DNA of 64,000 nt from NCBI GenBank assembly GCA_963457665.1, contig OY735212.1, positions 10,879,183 through 10,943,182 on the forward strand, read 5' to 3'. Each line of letters begins with the position of its first letter. Positions within the stretch are counted from its first letter, which is position 1. Under the pieces are notes generated by a model that made no database searches, was not told the origin of the DNA, and saw only the letters and a program-made list of their open reading frames with translations. Source of the stretch: Thysanoteuthis rhombus. Taxonomy: Eukaryota; Mollusca; Cephalopoda; Oegopsida; Thysanoteuthidae. Shown in pieces: positions 44,831 through 57,316 of the stretch. The translations under genes were made by a program, and so were the position numbers.

Positions 44831-45468
44831 CCTAATAAGGATCAAATGTTTAAATCATTTTCACCTAAGCCCATATATACAGTACAGTTGACTTTTTCGT
44901 AGCCAACCAGATACCCATTCAAGATCACTGAAACACTGAAGAAACGTTTTTTGATATTTTGGTCACAATTGCAGTCAACTGTTTCAGATAGCCGCATGGA
45001 AATAGACGCAACAATCTGAGTTCAAATTCTTACTAAGTTTCAAGTTGACTGTTATTACCTTCAGGAAAAGCCTGATTATGTCTCCTCTGCCATTCAGTTA
45101 TGGGTGAAATAGCGTATGATGAAATGAGTGATACCATTTCGGGTACTTGTCGACCCTATTTCGATTTCATAGATTGCATACTTTGAGGAACTTGCGAAAA
45201 TACAGAACAGGGATGGCCGATGTCAGAGCTCTCGCAATGATATCATTTGACATCAACGTAAACTCAATATCAACCAATGAGAAAGAATCAAACAGATTAA
45301 AGACGGTGAAGAAAAACACTTGAGCATTTGTTTACGTATACGGTCACTGGATATAGGTAGCATCCATATTTAGATAAGAGTCAGGGAATGTGAGAGAGCG
45401 GGACGTGAGAATTTTCAAAGCAGATTGAGAATGTTGTTACAAAGAGAAAAGCTGTGGAGTCTATGACT
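44831..45468. other. Unassigned
   Basis: No features recognised. Confidence 0.4.
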
Positions 45469-45511
45469 TTGTGTGTGAGAGAGAGAGAGGAGGGGAAGAG
45501 TGATAGATAGT

Positions 45512-45551
<40 letters not shown>
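45469..45551. repeat. (GA)n microsatellite
   Basis: Two GA arrays separated by a GGAAGAGTGATAGATAG stretch. Confidence 0.96.
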
Positions 45552-45552
<1 letters not shown>

Positions 45553-46017
45553 TATTATGAGAAAGAAAAATGTTTCCCAATACATGAAAAAAGAGTTAGC
45601 CATGAAAGAATAGCAAGCCTGAATGTTGGGCCATAGATGCACTTATTCTTCCCGTGTGGAAATCTCGCACAGAAGTTTTGCCACTTTTATTCTCATGATA
45701 CGTCTGAAATTAAGTTCAAGAATATTTTAAACAACCTAAAAATATATAGATTCTCCAGAGAAATTTCTCAAATATAGGAACTATATCAAATTACAGATGA
45801 ATTAAATACAACGTTAAGCTGCATCATTTATTGTATTGAAGTATTAATTCAGTAAATATTTCTGATATTTTGAGGCAGCGAAAAACATCCAGATTTAGAG
45901 GAAAACATTTAATTTCATGGCTTTGAAAAGATTTTGGATATGTCAGTCAGTGTTGCCAATAGATGCTAGAGATGAAAGCGCATCTAAAGATACCAATTCT
46001 TAAATGTCAGCGATGTC

Positions 46018-46450
46018 AAGTCTGGTTATCCACACAACGGAAATCGTCGCGTAATAAACGTCGTTAGTATGCTGTGTTCGGGGTGATCAATCGAAAAAAA
46101 TGGAAATGAAAAATCAATGAATGAAGATACCTCTCTCGCCTTTTGTTGGACTACTAAAAAGTGCAAATTAAAAAATAAAAACAAGTTTGAACGCTGCTTG
46201 ACACGAACTGAAGAAAGTCTTTGACAGTAAATTGAACCCCCTGATTCTGCTCACCCTACCTGGTACATATTTTTTTGTGCATGGTTGAAAAATTTTTGAA
46301 AAACATCCAGGGGGTAAACGTTTAAATTTTTCAGTACCCTATATCAATATGTGTGGCCTGTACGTTCAACATACACATTAATGCTGAACTAGCCAGGCAG
46401 AATGATTTAAAAACCTGAGAAACCTACTTTGACGGTTTCAGTTGATGATT
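46018..46450 (-). repeat. Dispersed repeat D1, near full length
   Basis: AAGTCTGGTTATCCACAC, GTATGCTGTGTTCGGGGTGA, CAATGAATGAAGATACC, then TTTTTCAGTACCC, TGTGTGGCCTGTACG and CAGGCAGAATGATTTAAAAA with GAGAAACCTACTTTGACGG. This copy reaches the outer 5' boundary of the repeat. Confidence 0.68.
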
Positions 46451-46832
46451 CATTAGAGAAAAAAAGCCGAAACGAAAAAATTCCATTTCCTAAAAGACAG
46501 AGGAGATAAGGAAACGCCGAAGATGAGCAGGAAAGAATGATGAGAAGGAAGACCATTGGGAGATTTTGCGATAACAACAAGAAGTGTAAAGCTTGGTTAA
46601 TTAACGTCTTGAGGTTGTAAGGTGTACAACTGGCAATGTCTGCAGACGTGTCCCCCATTATAATCGTTGATGTCGTCGTCATGTTTATTCATTGTTTGCC
46701 GTTGGTAACGGAGTTGACGCAATGGAACCAAGGTCCATCGATGACAAGTGCTGCAATGTTATTTGAAATTATTTAAGCATGAAATTATTAGCAATTAACT
46801 CTTTTGATGATATATCTAGCGGCACAGTATCA
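46451..46832. other. No feature seen
   Basis: Short ORFs only. Confidence 0.4.
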
Positions 46833-47044
46833 ATATATATATATATACATATATATATAGAGAGAGAGAGAAAGAGAGAGAGATAGATAGATACATAGAT
46901 ATATAGATTAAGATATAGATTGATAGATGGATAAATACATAGATAGATATGTGTATGTGGGATTAAGATATAGATGGATTGATGGATAGATAAATAGATG
47001 GATGTGTGTGTGTATGTGTGTGTGTGTGCGTGTGTGTGTGTGTG
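46833..47044. repeat. Compound (TA)(GA)(GATA)(GT) microsatellite
   Basis: TA to 46,858, GA to 46,880, degenerate GATA/TAGATT words to 47,003, then GT to 47,044. Confidence 0.95.
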
Positions 47045-47193
47045 TTCCTTTTCAGTGAACATAGCACTTTAGTTGAATTTTCTCCTGGTTTTATTGGCCT
47101 TTTTGTAAGGTTAAAAACGTCATTGACCAGAAAAGCCTAGAATATCTATAATAAAAATTATATCAAGTACTGCGTTCGCCAAAAAGAAACAAC

Positions 47194-47287
<94 letters not shown>

Positions 47288-47405
47288 ATATATATATACA
47301 TATATGTTGATATATATATATATATATACATATTCTCAGTGTTTAAAGCTGTAAAGCTTTTTAATTTACACATATATATATATACATATGTACATACATA
47401 TATAC

Positions 47406-47486
<81 letters not shown>

Positions 47487-47487
47487 T
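47194..47487. repeat. Interrupted (AT)n array
   Basis: Long AT runs with TACATA, TGTATA and one 50-bp non-repeat island at 47,331-47,380. Confidence 0.95.
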
Positions 47488-47644
47488 ACAAGGCATGTTT
47501 AAGTAAAGAGGGGAATATAAAATGGGAAGTAATGGTGAAAAACAAAGCTGTTCTTTGATCTATGAGGACGTTTAGAGTTATGAGGAGACAAACTGTTATT
47601 CAGCTTTCAGTAGTGACTCTAAGACATCTGCTGTGAGCATATGG

Positions 47645-47645
47645 A

Positions 47646-47714
<69 letters not shown>

Positions 47715-47725
47715 AAGAAGAAGAA

Positions 47726-47761
<36 letters not shown>

Positions 47762-47768
47762 GAAGAAG
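47645..47768. repeat. Compound (AAT)(AAG)(ATG)(AAG) array
   Basis: AAT to 47,685, AAG to 47,726, ATG to 47,760, then GAA to 47,768. It immediately precedes the 5' truncation point of an RLE LINE. Confidence 0.97.
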
Positions 47769-48779
47769 CAATTATAGACCAAGCACGTGCCTATCAATAA
47801 TGTGGGAAAGTTTTGACTGGGTGGGTAGCAGAGAGGATATATATTTGCATGGGAAGAAGAGGACTATTACCAAAAAGACAGCAAGGGTGCAGGAGAGGAA
47901 CAAAAAGGTAAATGTCCCGCTCCCCATCGACTAAATAATCCTAAAAGGAGGAAGAAAGCTGCAATGGGAGGGATAGATAATTTTTTTTAAAAAGTATCCG
48001 ACATGGACCAACACAGCTGGATACTCGAATGTCTCAGGATATTCAAGTTCGGCAAACCAGGGGTGAGATTCATATCCGACCCCAGTGAAAATTGTGTTCC
48101 AATGGCAATGCACAAAAGAAGGCTGGTAGCAATGGAAGGAATCGAATACTCAGGCAACAACAGAATCTGGTCATTGACCGCCCGGGAGTTCTACGAATGT
48201 GACACGAAAAAACAGGAATAATGGAAAGAGAAAATAAGAAGAAAATACCTTAGGAGAATAAATAAAATATTACAGACAAAAGTGAATAGCAGGAATTTGA
48301 TAAAAGGAATGAACACACGGGTTTATATTGGTCATGAGATACACAGAACTATTCTTTGGATGGACAAAAGGATAACTTTTATCAATTGCTAACAAAAAAA
48401 CTTATGACAATGCACAAGACCTTACATCCCAGGGACAAAACAGATAGACTGAACATAAAGACAAATGAAGCCGAGGACTCATCAACACAGGAGGCTGTGC
48501 CCAAAAGACCAAAACAGGGCTAGAAAAGTATGCGTACGCAATTAGTGGAGACATTATAAACAGTACCCGAAACAGTGCAACGAACAAGAGCAAAAAATAA
48601 AAAATAAAAAACAACAGAGCAGCACAGCAAACGCGGAAAGAAAATGGGAACAGAAAAAATATACCGGAAATTCAAAAGACAGATACAGAATGTTGCAGAC
48701 AAGAGATCATGTATATAGCGCAGTCTCCAGCGGTGACCGACTGGTAACTGGTGTGAATAGGCAACTGGTGTGAGATTCC
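47769..48779 (+). mobile_element. RLE-type LINE (R4/Dong-like), RT part, RLE domain lost
   Basis: Starts inside the RT with NYRPSTCLSIMW, then in the next frame KVLTGWVAERIY and GLLPKRQQGCRRGTK (47,861-47,905), both hallmarks of R2-superclade RTs. It continues with AMGGID (a degraded palm Asp block), HSWILECLRIF (near 48,010), WKEKIRRKYLRRINKIL (near 48,222), a decayed intervening block, and LMTMHKTLHPRDKTDRL (near 48,400). It ends in RYRMLQTRDHV or a shifted ADKRS block at 48,690. It then jumps straight to the 3' UTR end (GGCAACTGGTGTGAGATTCC). The knuckle and RLE domain seen at 2,397-3,470 are deleted. It is flanked on both sides by triplet arrays. Confidence 0.83.
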
Positions 48780-48780
48780 A

Positions 48781-48824
<44 letters not shown>

Positions 48825-48864
48825 TGATGATGATGATGATGATAAGAAGAAGAAGGAGAAGGAA
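48780..48864. repeat. (AAT)(ATG)(AAG) array, 3' tail of RLE LINE
   Basis: AAT to 48,820, ATG to 48,843, AAG/GGA to 48,864. Composition mirrors the array on the 5' side. Confidence 0.97.
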
Positions 48865-49454
48865 TAATTCTAGATCTCGATAACATTCTGTCACCTACAC
48901 TGTTTCAGAAGGGAGAGAGTTAAATTGCCCACTAAGGAAGGAGAACAAATTGCTGATATCGAGGGATTTTTCGGTAAAAATATTTAGATATGCCCGCATT
49001 CTTTCCAATTGCAGACATTGACTTCAACCGCATCTCATTTCCTCCCAATCCCATATACGTCAGAAAGTACAAGGGAAAGGACTCACACATATGAGGCCTG
49101 ACTTCCACGATAGTTTCAATCTTTTATTTTAACGGGTTTTCGGAGATTCTTCCTTGTTATAACCTCTCATGATGTTAACATTTCTACCTAGAATTTATAA
49201 ACCACACCGCCATCCCCATCAACATTAGTCGTTGAAATACTAGAAAAGCCTCTCTCTTTAAGATGTATCTAAAAAGATTAATTCGACAAGCCCCCTAGGT
49301 ACTAGATAGCAGACCAAGAGTTTCAGTTGGTCAAGTGAAGAAAGCTGTGCTTTCAACAGACAGTGACATATCATCTAATACGTAGGCCTCGAGGCTGAGC
49401 TTTACTGCAGCTCCCCCGGACTTTCCTCCAGCTATTAATAGGACAAAGTGAAAT
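48865..49454. other. Unassigned
   Basis: GC-balanced but without an assignable ORF or repeat. Confidence 0.35.
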
Positions 49455-49800
49455 TTCATCATCAGTCTTTTAACGTCTGTTGTTGGACATAGACCTTCCC
49501 CAATATTTACCACATTTTTCTATCATGGGTGTTGCAGAGCCAGTATTTTCTGAATTTGTCAATCTCATCTCTCTATCTTATTTTCTGTCGGCATCGGTTT
49601 CGCATGTAGTCTATGGGGATCCATGTTGTGAATTATGATGTCCATCAGTTGTCTTTCATTCTCACAAACTCACCAGCCCATTGCCATTTGAGTTTTCTAA
49701 TGGATTCTATGATGTCTCTGACACCCGTTTTCTTTCTGATATATTGTGCTGTCTTGTGATCTCTCCATGTGAGGTTGAGCATGATTCTCTCATCGTTTTA
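49455..49800 (-). mobile_element. RTE-like LINE 3' end, well preserved
   Basis: From the tail (CATCATC at 49,458-49,464) it reads through GTCTTTTAACGTCTG, TTGTTGGACATAGACCTTCC, GGATCCATGTTGTG, CATTGCCATTTGAG and TCTCCATGTGAGGTTGAGCA. Fewer differences from the consensus of the copies here than most. It is truncated near 49,800. Confidence 0.87.
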
Positions 49801-51604
49801 CTCTATGTAGTATACTACATGCTGCAGAACATAATCCCCAAAGAATTATTCCTAATGTTCATATTCGGTGCCTAATTTTAAAATCATAATATCCTTGTTT
49901 TTTTTTTTTTAACGATATCCTTGTTTTTATTACTTTAAAATCGACGAATAAGAAATTATTTCATGCAGTGTGTATGCAACTAGGATACATTTGAAATTTG
50001 AAGATTTTTCACAGCAAACTACACTATGCGACTAGGTCTAAAAAATCAGGCTTTTCTGTACGGAAATTATCGAGAGAAAAAGTGAAACATTACATCCAAT
50101 TGTGACGATTTTAAGGAGGAAGTTAACGACTGCCAAAAGTTTAGATTTGATTAGAATAAGATAAGACTTATGGAAAAATCATAAAACCAGGTCTTTAACT
50201 CATTTCTAAGTCACTTAAAACAACAAGGTGCATTCAACTAGAAGAGAAAAATTGATGAATCGTGTCAAAGGCTCCTTATCTTTCAAAATGCCATAACTTT
50301 CAAACTGATGCATATATTTCATTATTTATTCCAGGTAACTGAGCTGAAAGCCTCTACTTTAAGATGCAAGAACTTACACTAGAAAGATTGTATGGTAATT
50401 TGAACCTAAAAAACTTTAAGGGCATTAACCTGCAACTGCATGAATGGGAAATGCGACAACCCATCTGACTTGTTCCCCAGATAGAGCAAGCTTTGAAGAT
50501 TATATAGGATGTGCAAAATTCGTGAAGGGGTCTAAAACATTCTCATCTTTTCTATTTATAATGATCTCTGAAAATATTTATAACACATTGAATTCATAAA
50601 CAAGGAAATTTTTGCTAATTCTTGCTCTTTCAATAAAATGTCGTATATGTAGCGTTAAGACACTTATTTCTGCTAAAATATAATAGTTTAGCACCTAAAC
50701 AAACCTCAACTTGTTATCACATCTTTTTTTTTCAAATAACCAAAAATCCATTGAAGTTACCTTGAAGATAACTCGAGCTTAGAGGAGCACCGCTAAGTTG
50801 ATGTTGCAGAATTATTCTCAACACTCCAGGGCAAAGGTATATGATTCTTAGTATCTCAGACTGCACGAGGTTTCTCTGTTCCTTGGTGATCACCAAAGGA
50901 GCCCAACTTTCGAAAAAACACACCACCAAATGACACCATATTGACTCAGGTAGCAAGGTCAACACATCCAAATGAAAAGAATATGCTCTTTTGTTTAACG
51001 TTATTGATTGATGATATTCAAAGTGAAATTCCAGTATTTGGGGTTTTGCTTAGTTATGTAGTCTTCCATGATGGATTTGCAACGATTCCTTTATGTATTC
51101 GAAGTGAGAAAAACCGAAGATTACTAACATAGAAAAAAAAAAGATTCATGTTTTAGAGCATATCACAAGTTTTGCATCAACCTGTAGTTGTTTATACTTA
51201 ACTTTATTTAGCCATACCTGGTGAGATGTGGTTCTTAGCGCCTCATATGAAGGATGAAGAAAGCGCACAGTTGTCAGAGGTGTTGTTATGACTGACGTCA
51301 AAGTTACCAACTGTAGGGTATGTTGTTTGTGGTGGTATTACAAATAAACAATGCAAATAATCAGATATTCAATGAATCATATAATAAAATAAATGGAGGT
51401 ATGATACAACATATTCTCCAAATCTCCAATAGCCAAATTTTCCGAATGTCAGTATTGATTAGCTGGTTTCCAGATGAGACTCGATGGAAAATAAAAGAAA
51501 GGAATTTCAAATAACATTTCCCACCCGAGGCTGTTTTAATTTGAAAAGGTCAGACTTACTTTCTGTCACAACAGCAACAAACAAAGTCTGCATAGGCGCT
51601 GATT
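49801..51604. other. Large unassigned AT-rich region
   Basis: No repeat or convincing ORF. Four 60-80 residue ORFs have no recognised similarity. Confidence 0.4.
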
Positions 51605-52489
51605 CAAGCACACACGAATGCACAACACACGCACACACACACACACACACCGGTCGCAGAAATGTATACACACACGTTCGCTGAACAGATTTATGCACCA
51701 TACATATTCAACCACAAACATTCACATGCACACACACACACCATACACAATATGCACACGCTATACACGTGTAAACACTCATACAAAACGAACAAATGTA
51801 CACATCATACGAATAGAAACACAAACCCCACATGCACACACACACATATACACACACACACGCACATACACCACATGAGCACAAATACACTACATATACC
51901 ACACACACACACACACAAACTTGTACAGATAGGGAGGGAGAAAGAGAAAGAAAGTGAGATTGATAAAAAGAAAGAGGGAGAGAGAGGGGGATCATAATTG
52001 TAAACACTGACACTGCACATACTGAGAACAGGCCCATTTAAAAGATCACCTGCTCACTGTTCATTAAAAATCGTCGAAATACAATGAACATATATGGTCG
52101 GCCGAGTAAAAAAAAACCGTCATGATTCAGGCACAGAGACAATTTGAATACCACATGTGCATATATATATACACAAACATCCCACATACACGCACGAACA
52201 TAAATATACACGAAAAGACACTCCAAGCGCATATACGCACACAAACATCACACGTACAAACACATGCACAGGTCTCATAACCGTAAACACTGACATCGTA
52301 GATATCATAGTTCACTGGCAGAGAGCAGACCTAATTCTCATTCAATGAACATATACGGTCGACCAAGTCAGAATGCCGTCATAATTTACACACACATATG
52401 CACACACACGCACAAACACACATACGCAAATGCCTATACAAATACCACGTGTACACACGCACACATTCACACAAACCATACACACCAAT
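51605..52489. repeat. CA-rich region with tandem unit of about 280 bp
   Basis: (CA)n stretches alternate with a unit containing TGTAAACACTGACA or CGTAAACACTGACAT, ATCTGCTCACT-like words and AATGAACATATATGGTCGGCC. Instances begin near 51,990, 52,270 and 52,490. The unit resembles the start of duplication copy A. Confidence 0.6.
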
Positions 52490-53180
52490 CTTATTATAGT
52501 CAAAATTGGTATCATGGACATTGTAGTTCACAGTCAGGGAGCAGACCTAATTCCAAGATCATCTGCTCATTATCTGACAATTCGTGTTAATTTCCTGGTT
52601 TACGATGCCAAAAATTCTGTTACTCCTGGCCTGGATTGGGTTATCAGGATTTCAAAGTCCCAGATATATATATTTTCTTATTTTTTCTTTTGATTCTGGC
52701 AGGAGCAATTATATTATTCTGTTGGTTCTTAACTGTATCCAAATGTTAGGCTTCCAGTAATAAGGTAAGGGAAAGGTTATGCAGTTTATTGAGAAGATAG
52801 AAAGAGAGATGACAGGAAACAAAATTAGGTAATTTAATAAGAGATCTAAAAGGAAAAGATGATAAAAAGTTAGGTAGTTTACTGAGTCAGTAAGAAGGCT
52901 TTTGCCAATCGAACAAATCCTTTTGTTGGTAACATTCAGATATGAACTTGGACGGATGACTGGGACTGCAAGAAATAGGGGAGAGAATGATAAAAGACAG
53001 GGAAAGAATGAAAGACGAGCTGAGGGCTGAGATGAGAGACAATCATAGTAGTCAACACTTGTGGAATTTCTACGTGTTCAGCAGGTATTCATTAAACATA
53101 ATAAAATCAAATAGGTTATCACTCTTAAGATTAATGAAACTTTTTAATTGCCTGCATATTCACGCCAGAGGTATTGGTCC
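52490..53180 (+). repeat. Direct duplication, copy A
   Basis: Aligns in order with 55,915-56,610: ACATTGTAGTTCACAGTCAG, GAGCAGACCTAATTC, AAGATCATCTGCTCA, CTGGATTGGGT, AGGCTTCCAGTAA, GTTA.GTAGTTTA, AAATCAAACAAATCC, GACAATC.TAGTAGTCAACA. Divergence is moderate, so the duplication is old. No open frame is shared. Confidence 0.75.
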
Positions 53181-53337
53181 ACATTAATCTCCAAGATCTC
53201 AAAGGATTTCTATGAAATTCTGACGAAGGTAGAACAATGGACCACGAAGGAACTGATTAGATTTTGCGGGAAGTCCATGCACAATAATTCTTTCTAATAA
53301 TAATGGTGATAATTTAATTTATGTAACGGTTGTAAAT

Positions 53338-53795
53338 TTACGAATTGTTTAACAAATTGCTCTCGGTCAAGTGACAGCAAATACATGAATAGCAGTATTC
53401 AATCCATTTATCCGTTAGAGCATCAACACATACAAACTATTAAACAAGAGTGGGTTATTACAAGTTTTTCTGTGAGACAGGAGATTTTAATAGATTTTTT
53501 ACCCTCTGAAGTTAATATTTGGCTTAAGTTTTCTAGCAGAGCATAAATGATTAACAAACTGAGAAACCAATTGTTTAACAATTTGTTCTTGGTCAACAGA
53601 TAGCAAAAACATGAATAGCAGTATTTAATACATTTATCCGGTAAAACATCAAGGTATACAAAAAAGATTGGGCTATCACAAGTTCTTCTGTGAGGCAGGG
53701 GATTATCATACTGTTTTACCCTCAGAGTTAATATTTGGCTTAAGTTTTCTAACAGAGCGTAGATAAGTAACAAACTATCATCTTTTTGAGTTGAG
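53338..53795 (+). repeat. Tandem duplication, unit about 228 bp
   Basis: Units start at GAATTGTTTAACAAATTGC (53,342) and CAATTGTTTAACAATTTG (53,569). Both go on through ACATGAATAGCAGTATT, ATTTATCCG, CAAGTT.TTCTGTGAG and GTTAATATTTGGCTTAAG. The minus ORF across it (53,423-53,833) is internally repetitive for the same reason. Confidence 0.85.
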
Positions 53796-54129
53796 CACAT
53801 TTTTGCTTTGGGCACTTCGTCTGAGTGTAGCACCTCGCAAACTAGTATCAGAGTTCGTAACTAGAGAGCTCAATCCTCACTGGGTGTTCCTGTTTGTGAA
53901 CTTTTGCCAGATCTGGGTTTCACTTTGCCAAGTCAAACTAATGACGTGCAACCGATTTTCTTGGAATACAAAATGGCGATATTCTTTCTTCAACGATTTT
54001 GTACATTTTTAATCGTTGTAACATTCATGACAACGGTGATGATGATAAAACTCATAACTATGATCATCATAATCAATAGCGAGTACAAAATGTTAATTAT
54101 GCAGAATCTCAAAGGCTCATAGCATCATT
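53796..54129. other. No gene seen
   Basis: Spacer with short plus ORFs of no recognised similarity. Some ATGATG words near 54,035-54,080 are not a LINE tail. Confidence 0.4.
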
Positions 54130-55660
54130 CAAGATCTCAGCCCAATTTCCGAATTTAATTTTGTAATTTGATGACCATTTGGAAATCATAAGAGGGGTCA
54201 AGGATTTACGGTCATGTCACCGGTTACTTATAAAGTGGCCTATCTCTAACACATTTGCACATTAAAACGCTCTGACAGCAACCGTCATCTCTCAACAGTT
54301 TTCGATGTAAACAGGTCTGGTTGGTTACTCAATAGAAACTGTCACGAAAGCAACGTCTTTTCCCAGCGTGCTGTTCTATGGGTGATCAATTAAATTAACT
54401 TGGAAAAAGTGGTGATCAATGAATACGTTACTTCTGTTTGATTACTAAAAAGTGCGAATATTCAAGATCAAGCATGAACAATGTCGGACTCAAAATATGT
54501 GACAAATTTAGCATAAACTAAATTTTTGATTCACGCTGCCCCATCTGAAAACTTACTCTCTCTCGCAAGAGTGGGGCGTGGGTTAAAAAAACAACAAAAA
54601 ATTTTCTTGACATAATTCGGCGTCAATATTTGAATTCACATCCTGCTGGATCCATTGGTGTGACATAATTACTTAAAGATTGAAGAAACCTATGCTGACA
54701 GTTTTTTGATAGTTTTCTTCGATGTTTTCTATCAGCCATGGAGGGTCAGGTGTTTGATTTGATCTATTAGTTGAAGTTTGTAATCACAATAGGAAAAACA
54801 AAATTGGATTTTCTCGCACATGGGAATACACTCAAACCAGGGTTGATATACGTTTCTGGCTTAACTCTTACTTATCATCTGATTCTTGATCTGAAAGTTT
54901 TACCGTGTAATGTTCATTGTATGTAATTAATAATCATCTCTGAAATAAGTGTACTTGCTGGAAATTCGCTCTACGGATGAGATTTGCATCAGTAGAGTCC
55001 TAACCCGTAAACAAGAGTTTTAAACTGTTTTTAAGGATCCTTCGATTCAATATTTTTGACTATAACGTACAGTACATATAGGTAAATGGATTCTTGATTC
55101 TAGTATTAGATGATTTGATCGATAAATAAATATTAGATCATAATTTTGGAAGTGAACACGAACGCAGACATCATATTATTTTTTTCCAATCTTCAAAAAC
55201 TTTTCTCTCATTTTACGAGTAAGTACATATTTTCAAACTAATTGAGGGTCGCCGTTCAGCATTGAATCAAGAAAGAGGGTCAGCAATGAAAAATTGGACG
55301 TGGAAGAAAAAAAAAGTATTTGTTCTAAAAGATAACAGCGGCAAAACACTGCAATGGACAAAAAGCAGCCCATCACTTTTCTTGTTATGGCTGTCTTGCA
55401 TAAACCCTACAGGAAATGCGAAATTCTTTGAAAGACCTCCTGTTGTATTGTGCATCGTCTGTCGAAGGAGAAATGCATTTGTGAACCAATGTCGAGATAC
55501 CTATGGCTGTATGGGATCACTGACCCATACGCTGATCTCTGAATCTCTGCATCTGTTGGAGAGAATTCAATTATGGAGCGACGGTAACGCAGTTACAGTG
55601 AAAAATGCATACAGACGGACAAATACCTCACGTATAGAAAATAGCATATTGTTTATTTTC
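54130..55660 (+). repeat. Direct duplication, copy X (includes a D1 copy on minus strand)
   Basis: Aligns in order with 61,375-63,345: TAATTTGATGACCA, GTTACT.AT, CAACAGTT, the D1 core 54,300-54,760 (GGTCTGGTTGGTTACTCAAT), TTATCATCTGATT, TGTACTTGC/GTACTTGCTGG, AAGGATC with TTCAAT, AGATCA.AATT, CTTCAAAAACT and GAGGGTCAGCA. Further matches are TCTTGCATAAACCCTACAGGA, GAAATTCTTTGAAAGACCTCC and CAGTGAAAAATGCATACAGAC. The 162-residue ORF at 55,262-55,750 lies in it, but its counterpart is not open in copy Y. Confidence 0.75.
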
Positions 55661-55839
55661 CTTGTAGTTCTATTGTATCCCGAACCCTGTGCTAAAAGAG
55701 TGAATATCTTTGCAAATTGCATAAGCAAGTTCTCAAACTTCAAAAACTAAACTTTTTCTGGGCGAAATATTATTCAGACTAGAATTCTGACGCACCTGCT
55801 ACCACATGAGACAAACATTCTTCGATTTGTTTCTTTCTC
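55661..55839. other. Spacer between duplications X and B
   Basis: No feature seen. Confidence 0.4.
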
Positions 55840-56610
55840 TCTCTTAATGCTTCATCCCCTCCCTCAATGTTGGATAGACTCACGTGAACACTCTTGTACA
55901 CACTTTACAAACACAAAACTTTGACATCACAGACATTGTAGTTCACAGTCAGAGAGCATTCCTAATTCTAAGATCATCTGCTCACTATCTGACAGCTTTT
56001 GTAATTTCCCTTGTTTACAACGCCGAGGCTTGGTATTGTAGTCTGGATTGGGTGATCTATTAGGATTTAAAAGTCATGAAGAATTTTGTTTTTATATTGC
56101 CTGTCTCTCGTGTTCAAAACAGATTTCGGTTTGTGCAACTATAATATCACTTTGTCTGTTCCTAACTCTGTTTGAAGATTAGGCTTTCAGTAAGGGAAAC
56201 GTTAGGTAGTTTATTAAGTGAGTAAAAAAAGAGAGGGTAGAAAGAAAATTCAGGTAATTTGATGAAAAAGTTGGAAAGGAAAGATGAGCAAAGTAAGTTA
56301 GGTATTTTACCGAAAATATTTTGCAAATCAAACAAATCCATTTATTTATAACATTTAGATTCATACATAGACGAGTAACAGGGCCTGGTAGAAATGAGGA
56401 GAAGTGTGGCAAAAATACAGGGAAAGGATGTGAGAAAAACTGATATCTGATGTGAGGGACAATCTTAGTAGTCAACATGTTTGGAATTTGCACGGGTTCA
56501 TTGATTCGTTACATGAAATCACGTGGATTGTCACCTTTATATTGATAAAGTTATGTTCTTTGCTGCCTCTCCATGACAAAGATATCTGCAGGGTGGGTCA
56601 CCTCAAGAGT
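55840..56610 (+). repeat. Direct duplication, copy B
   Basis: Homologous to 52,490-53,180 (see copy A). It lies 3.4 kb downstream in the same orientation, with the alignable part from about 55,915. Confidence 0.75.
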
Positions 56611-57316
56611 CAAATAAAAACAATCTCTTCAATTATCGGGCACTTTTCCCAGCATCCTCATCCTCATCTATACTTCTGTCCATGGACATATGGAGAGTCT
56701 TTGGTTAAAGAGAACCGAGGTCTTGATTCGTTCAAAATTTTGCGCTGATCAGAAACACAAGTAGGGGACCAAGAGCTTGATTTAATCCAATATTGCCTAT
56801 AAAAGAAATATTTCATCTATCAGCAATACAGAGTTAGTACAAATCACGCAACGCAATACTTGAAAGAAATATTGTTTCTCTGCCTCTCTGCTTTCACCCA
56901 GGAACGTTAAAAATGATGTTTTGATTGTTCTACCCTTATTTACTCGCATGATACAGCGACGAACAGAGAGCAGAATAATACAAATTAGTGTAGTAATATT
57001 TGACCATCTCCCCTTAACAGAACTCTCCAATAAAATAGCACTGTAACTAGGTGTCTACTATTTGGTCTAACGCAGGCATTGGCAAATGTAAAAGCTGAAT
57101 TAAGCTCCGTCGGTCTCGTTCCTCGAATCATGTTCTTCAATACAATTAGTTGTAATACGCCGTGGAGTATTACATTCTTTTGAATACGATCTAAATGTTT
57201 AAGTCAATTGCCCAGCAGTTGTATAGCAGTTGTGGCACTGATAGTAGCGGTACTGACATAAATCTGTAATCACCAGTGACAACTATTGTAGCGTTGAAAG
57301 CAGTAACGTTTTAACA
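56611..57316. other. Unassigned
   Basis: Short ORFs without recognised similarity. Confidence 0.4.

Noticed and set aside
51605..52490. Several His/Thr-rich ORFs
   Set aside because: They are (CA)n translations.
55262..55750. 162-residue ORF with several Cys
   Set aside because: Lies in duplication copy X. The matching part of copy Y is not open in the same frame, so coding is not conserved.
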